Source of the DNA: Kocuria massiliensis
Lineage (GTDB): Bacteria; Actinomycetota; Actinomycetes; Actinomycetales; Micrococcaceae
Assembly (NCBI RefSeq): GCF_900169715.1
Contig: NZ_LT835161.1
Location: 921,590-985,589, forward strand
Length of the DNA: 64,000 nt
Direction of reading: 5' to 3'
The notes beneath the pieces were generated by a model. It made no database searches. It was not told where the DNA came from and saw only the letters and a list, made by a program, of their open reading frames with translations. This document shows, piece after piece, positions 63,857-64,000 of the stretch (the first letter of the stretch is position 1; the number at the start of each line of letters is the position of its first letter). A program made the position numbers and the translations under genes.

Positions 63857-64000
63857 GGTCGAAGTCTCTTTCGAAAGGGTGTGCGTGCGTGGGCCGTGGC
63901 ACCGAGACGCGGGGCGAACGGATTTCAGGCTCTGCTGAGGTCCAACCTCGTTATCGGCTTGCCTATTCCCTCACGGGAAAAGTGACGTTGCCAGGCAGAC

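Overview
The window is a chromosomal segment of a high-GC Gram-positive actinobacterium, most likely a member of the Micrococcaceae (relatives of Micrococcus, Kocuria, Rothia, Arthrobacter). The evidence is the frequent GTG and TTG starts, actinobacterial families such as DUF3145 and DUF3052, the gene order recG-rsmD-coaD-DUF177-rpmF-rnc-mutM, smc-ftsY-amtB-ffh and aceE-fabD-fabH-acpP-fabF, and an olefin cluster with a fused oleBC gene as known from Micrococcus luteus. I cannot name the species.

Layout. 1-7.7 kb: housekeeping (a DAK2-domain protein end, recG, rsmD, an aminotransferase on the minus strand, coaD, a DUF177 protein, rpmF, rnc, mutM). 7.6-24.2 kb: a foreign genomic island in the 3' end of mutM. 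It is bounded by a 95-bp direct repeat of the mutM zinc-finger region (94/95 identical) and carries a second, 5'-truncated mutM, a zinc-ribbon protein, a complete type I restriction-modification operon (hsdM-hsdS-hsdR), a small HTH-like gene paired with a large RecD-like helicase, an XRE regulator divergent from a two-gene operon of unknown function, a frameshifted CoiA-like gene, and an Abi_2/HEPN gene with a terminator-like hairpin in its leader. No integrase or transposase gene is visible in it. 24.2-29.3 kb: minus-strand oleA-oleBC-oleD for long-chain olefin synthesis. 29.5-42.7 kb: smc, an MFS transporter, ftsY, amtB, ffh, a Nudix hydrolase, a tail-anchored unknown protein and a two-component system.

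42.9-53.8 kb: a translation and secretion block (rpsP, khpA, rimM, trmD, rplS, two lepB, rnhB), then yraN-comM-dprA, a hemD-like gene overlapping xerC, and DUF3145. 53.9-60.5 kb: a minus-strand fatty-acid block fed by pyruvate dehydrogenase (aceE, fabD, fabH, acpP, fabF). 60.9-64 kb: DUF3052, tRNA-Val(UAC), gnd and, convergently, cysE. The last 140 bases hold no recognisable gene.

The most unusual material is the island. The HTH/helicase pair (16.1-19.4 kb), the XRE-controlled pair (19.4-21.2 kb) and the Abi_2 gene with its leader hairpin (22.9-23.9 kb) are the best candidates for poorly described systems; their defence role is inferred from context, not shown by the sequence. Outside the island the main oddities are a DUF177 gene with no canonical start at its best ribosome-binding site, an amtB gene without the usual glnK-glnD partners, and perfect palindromes upstream of aceE.
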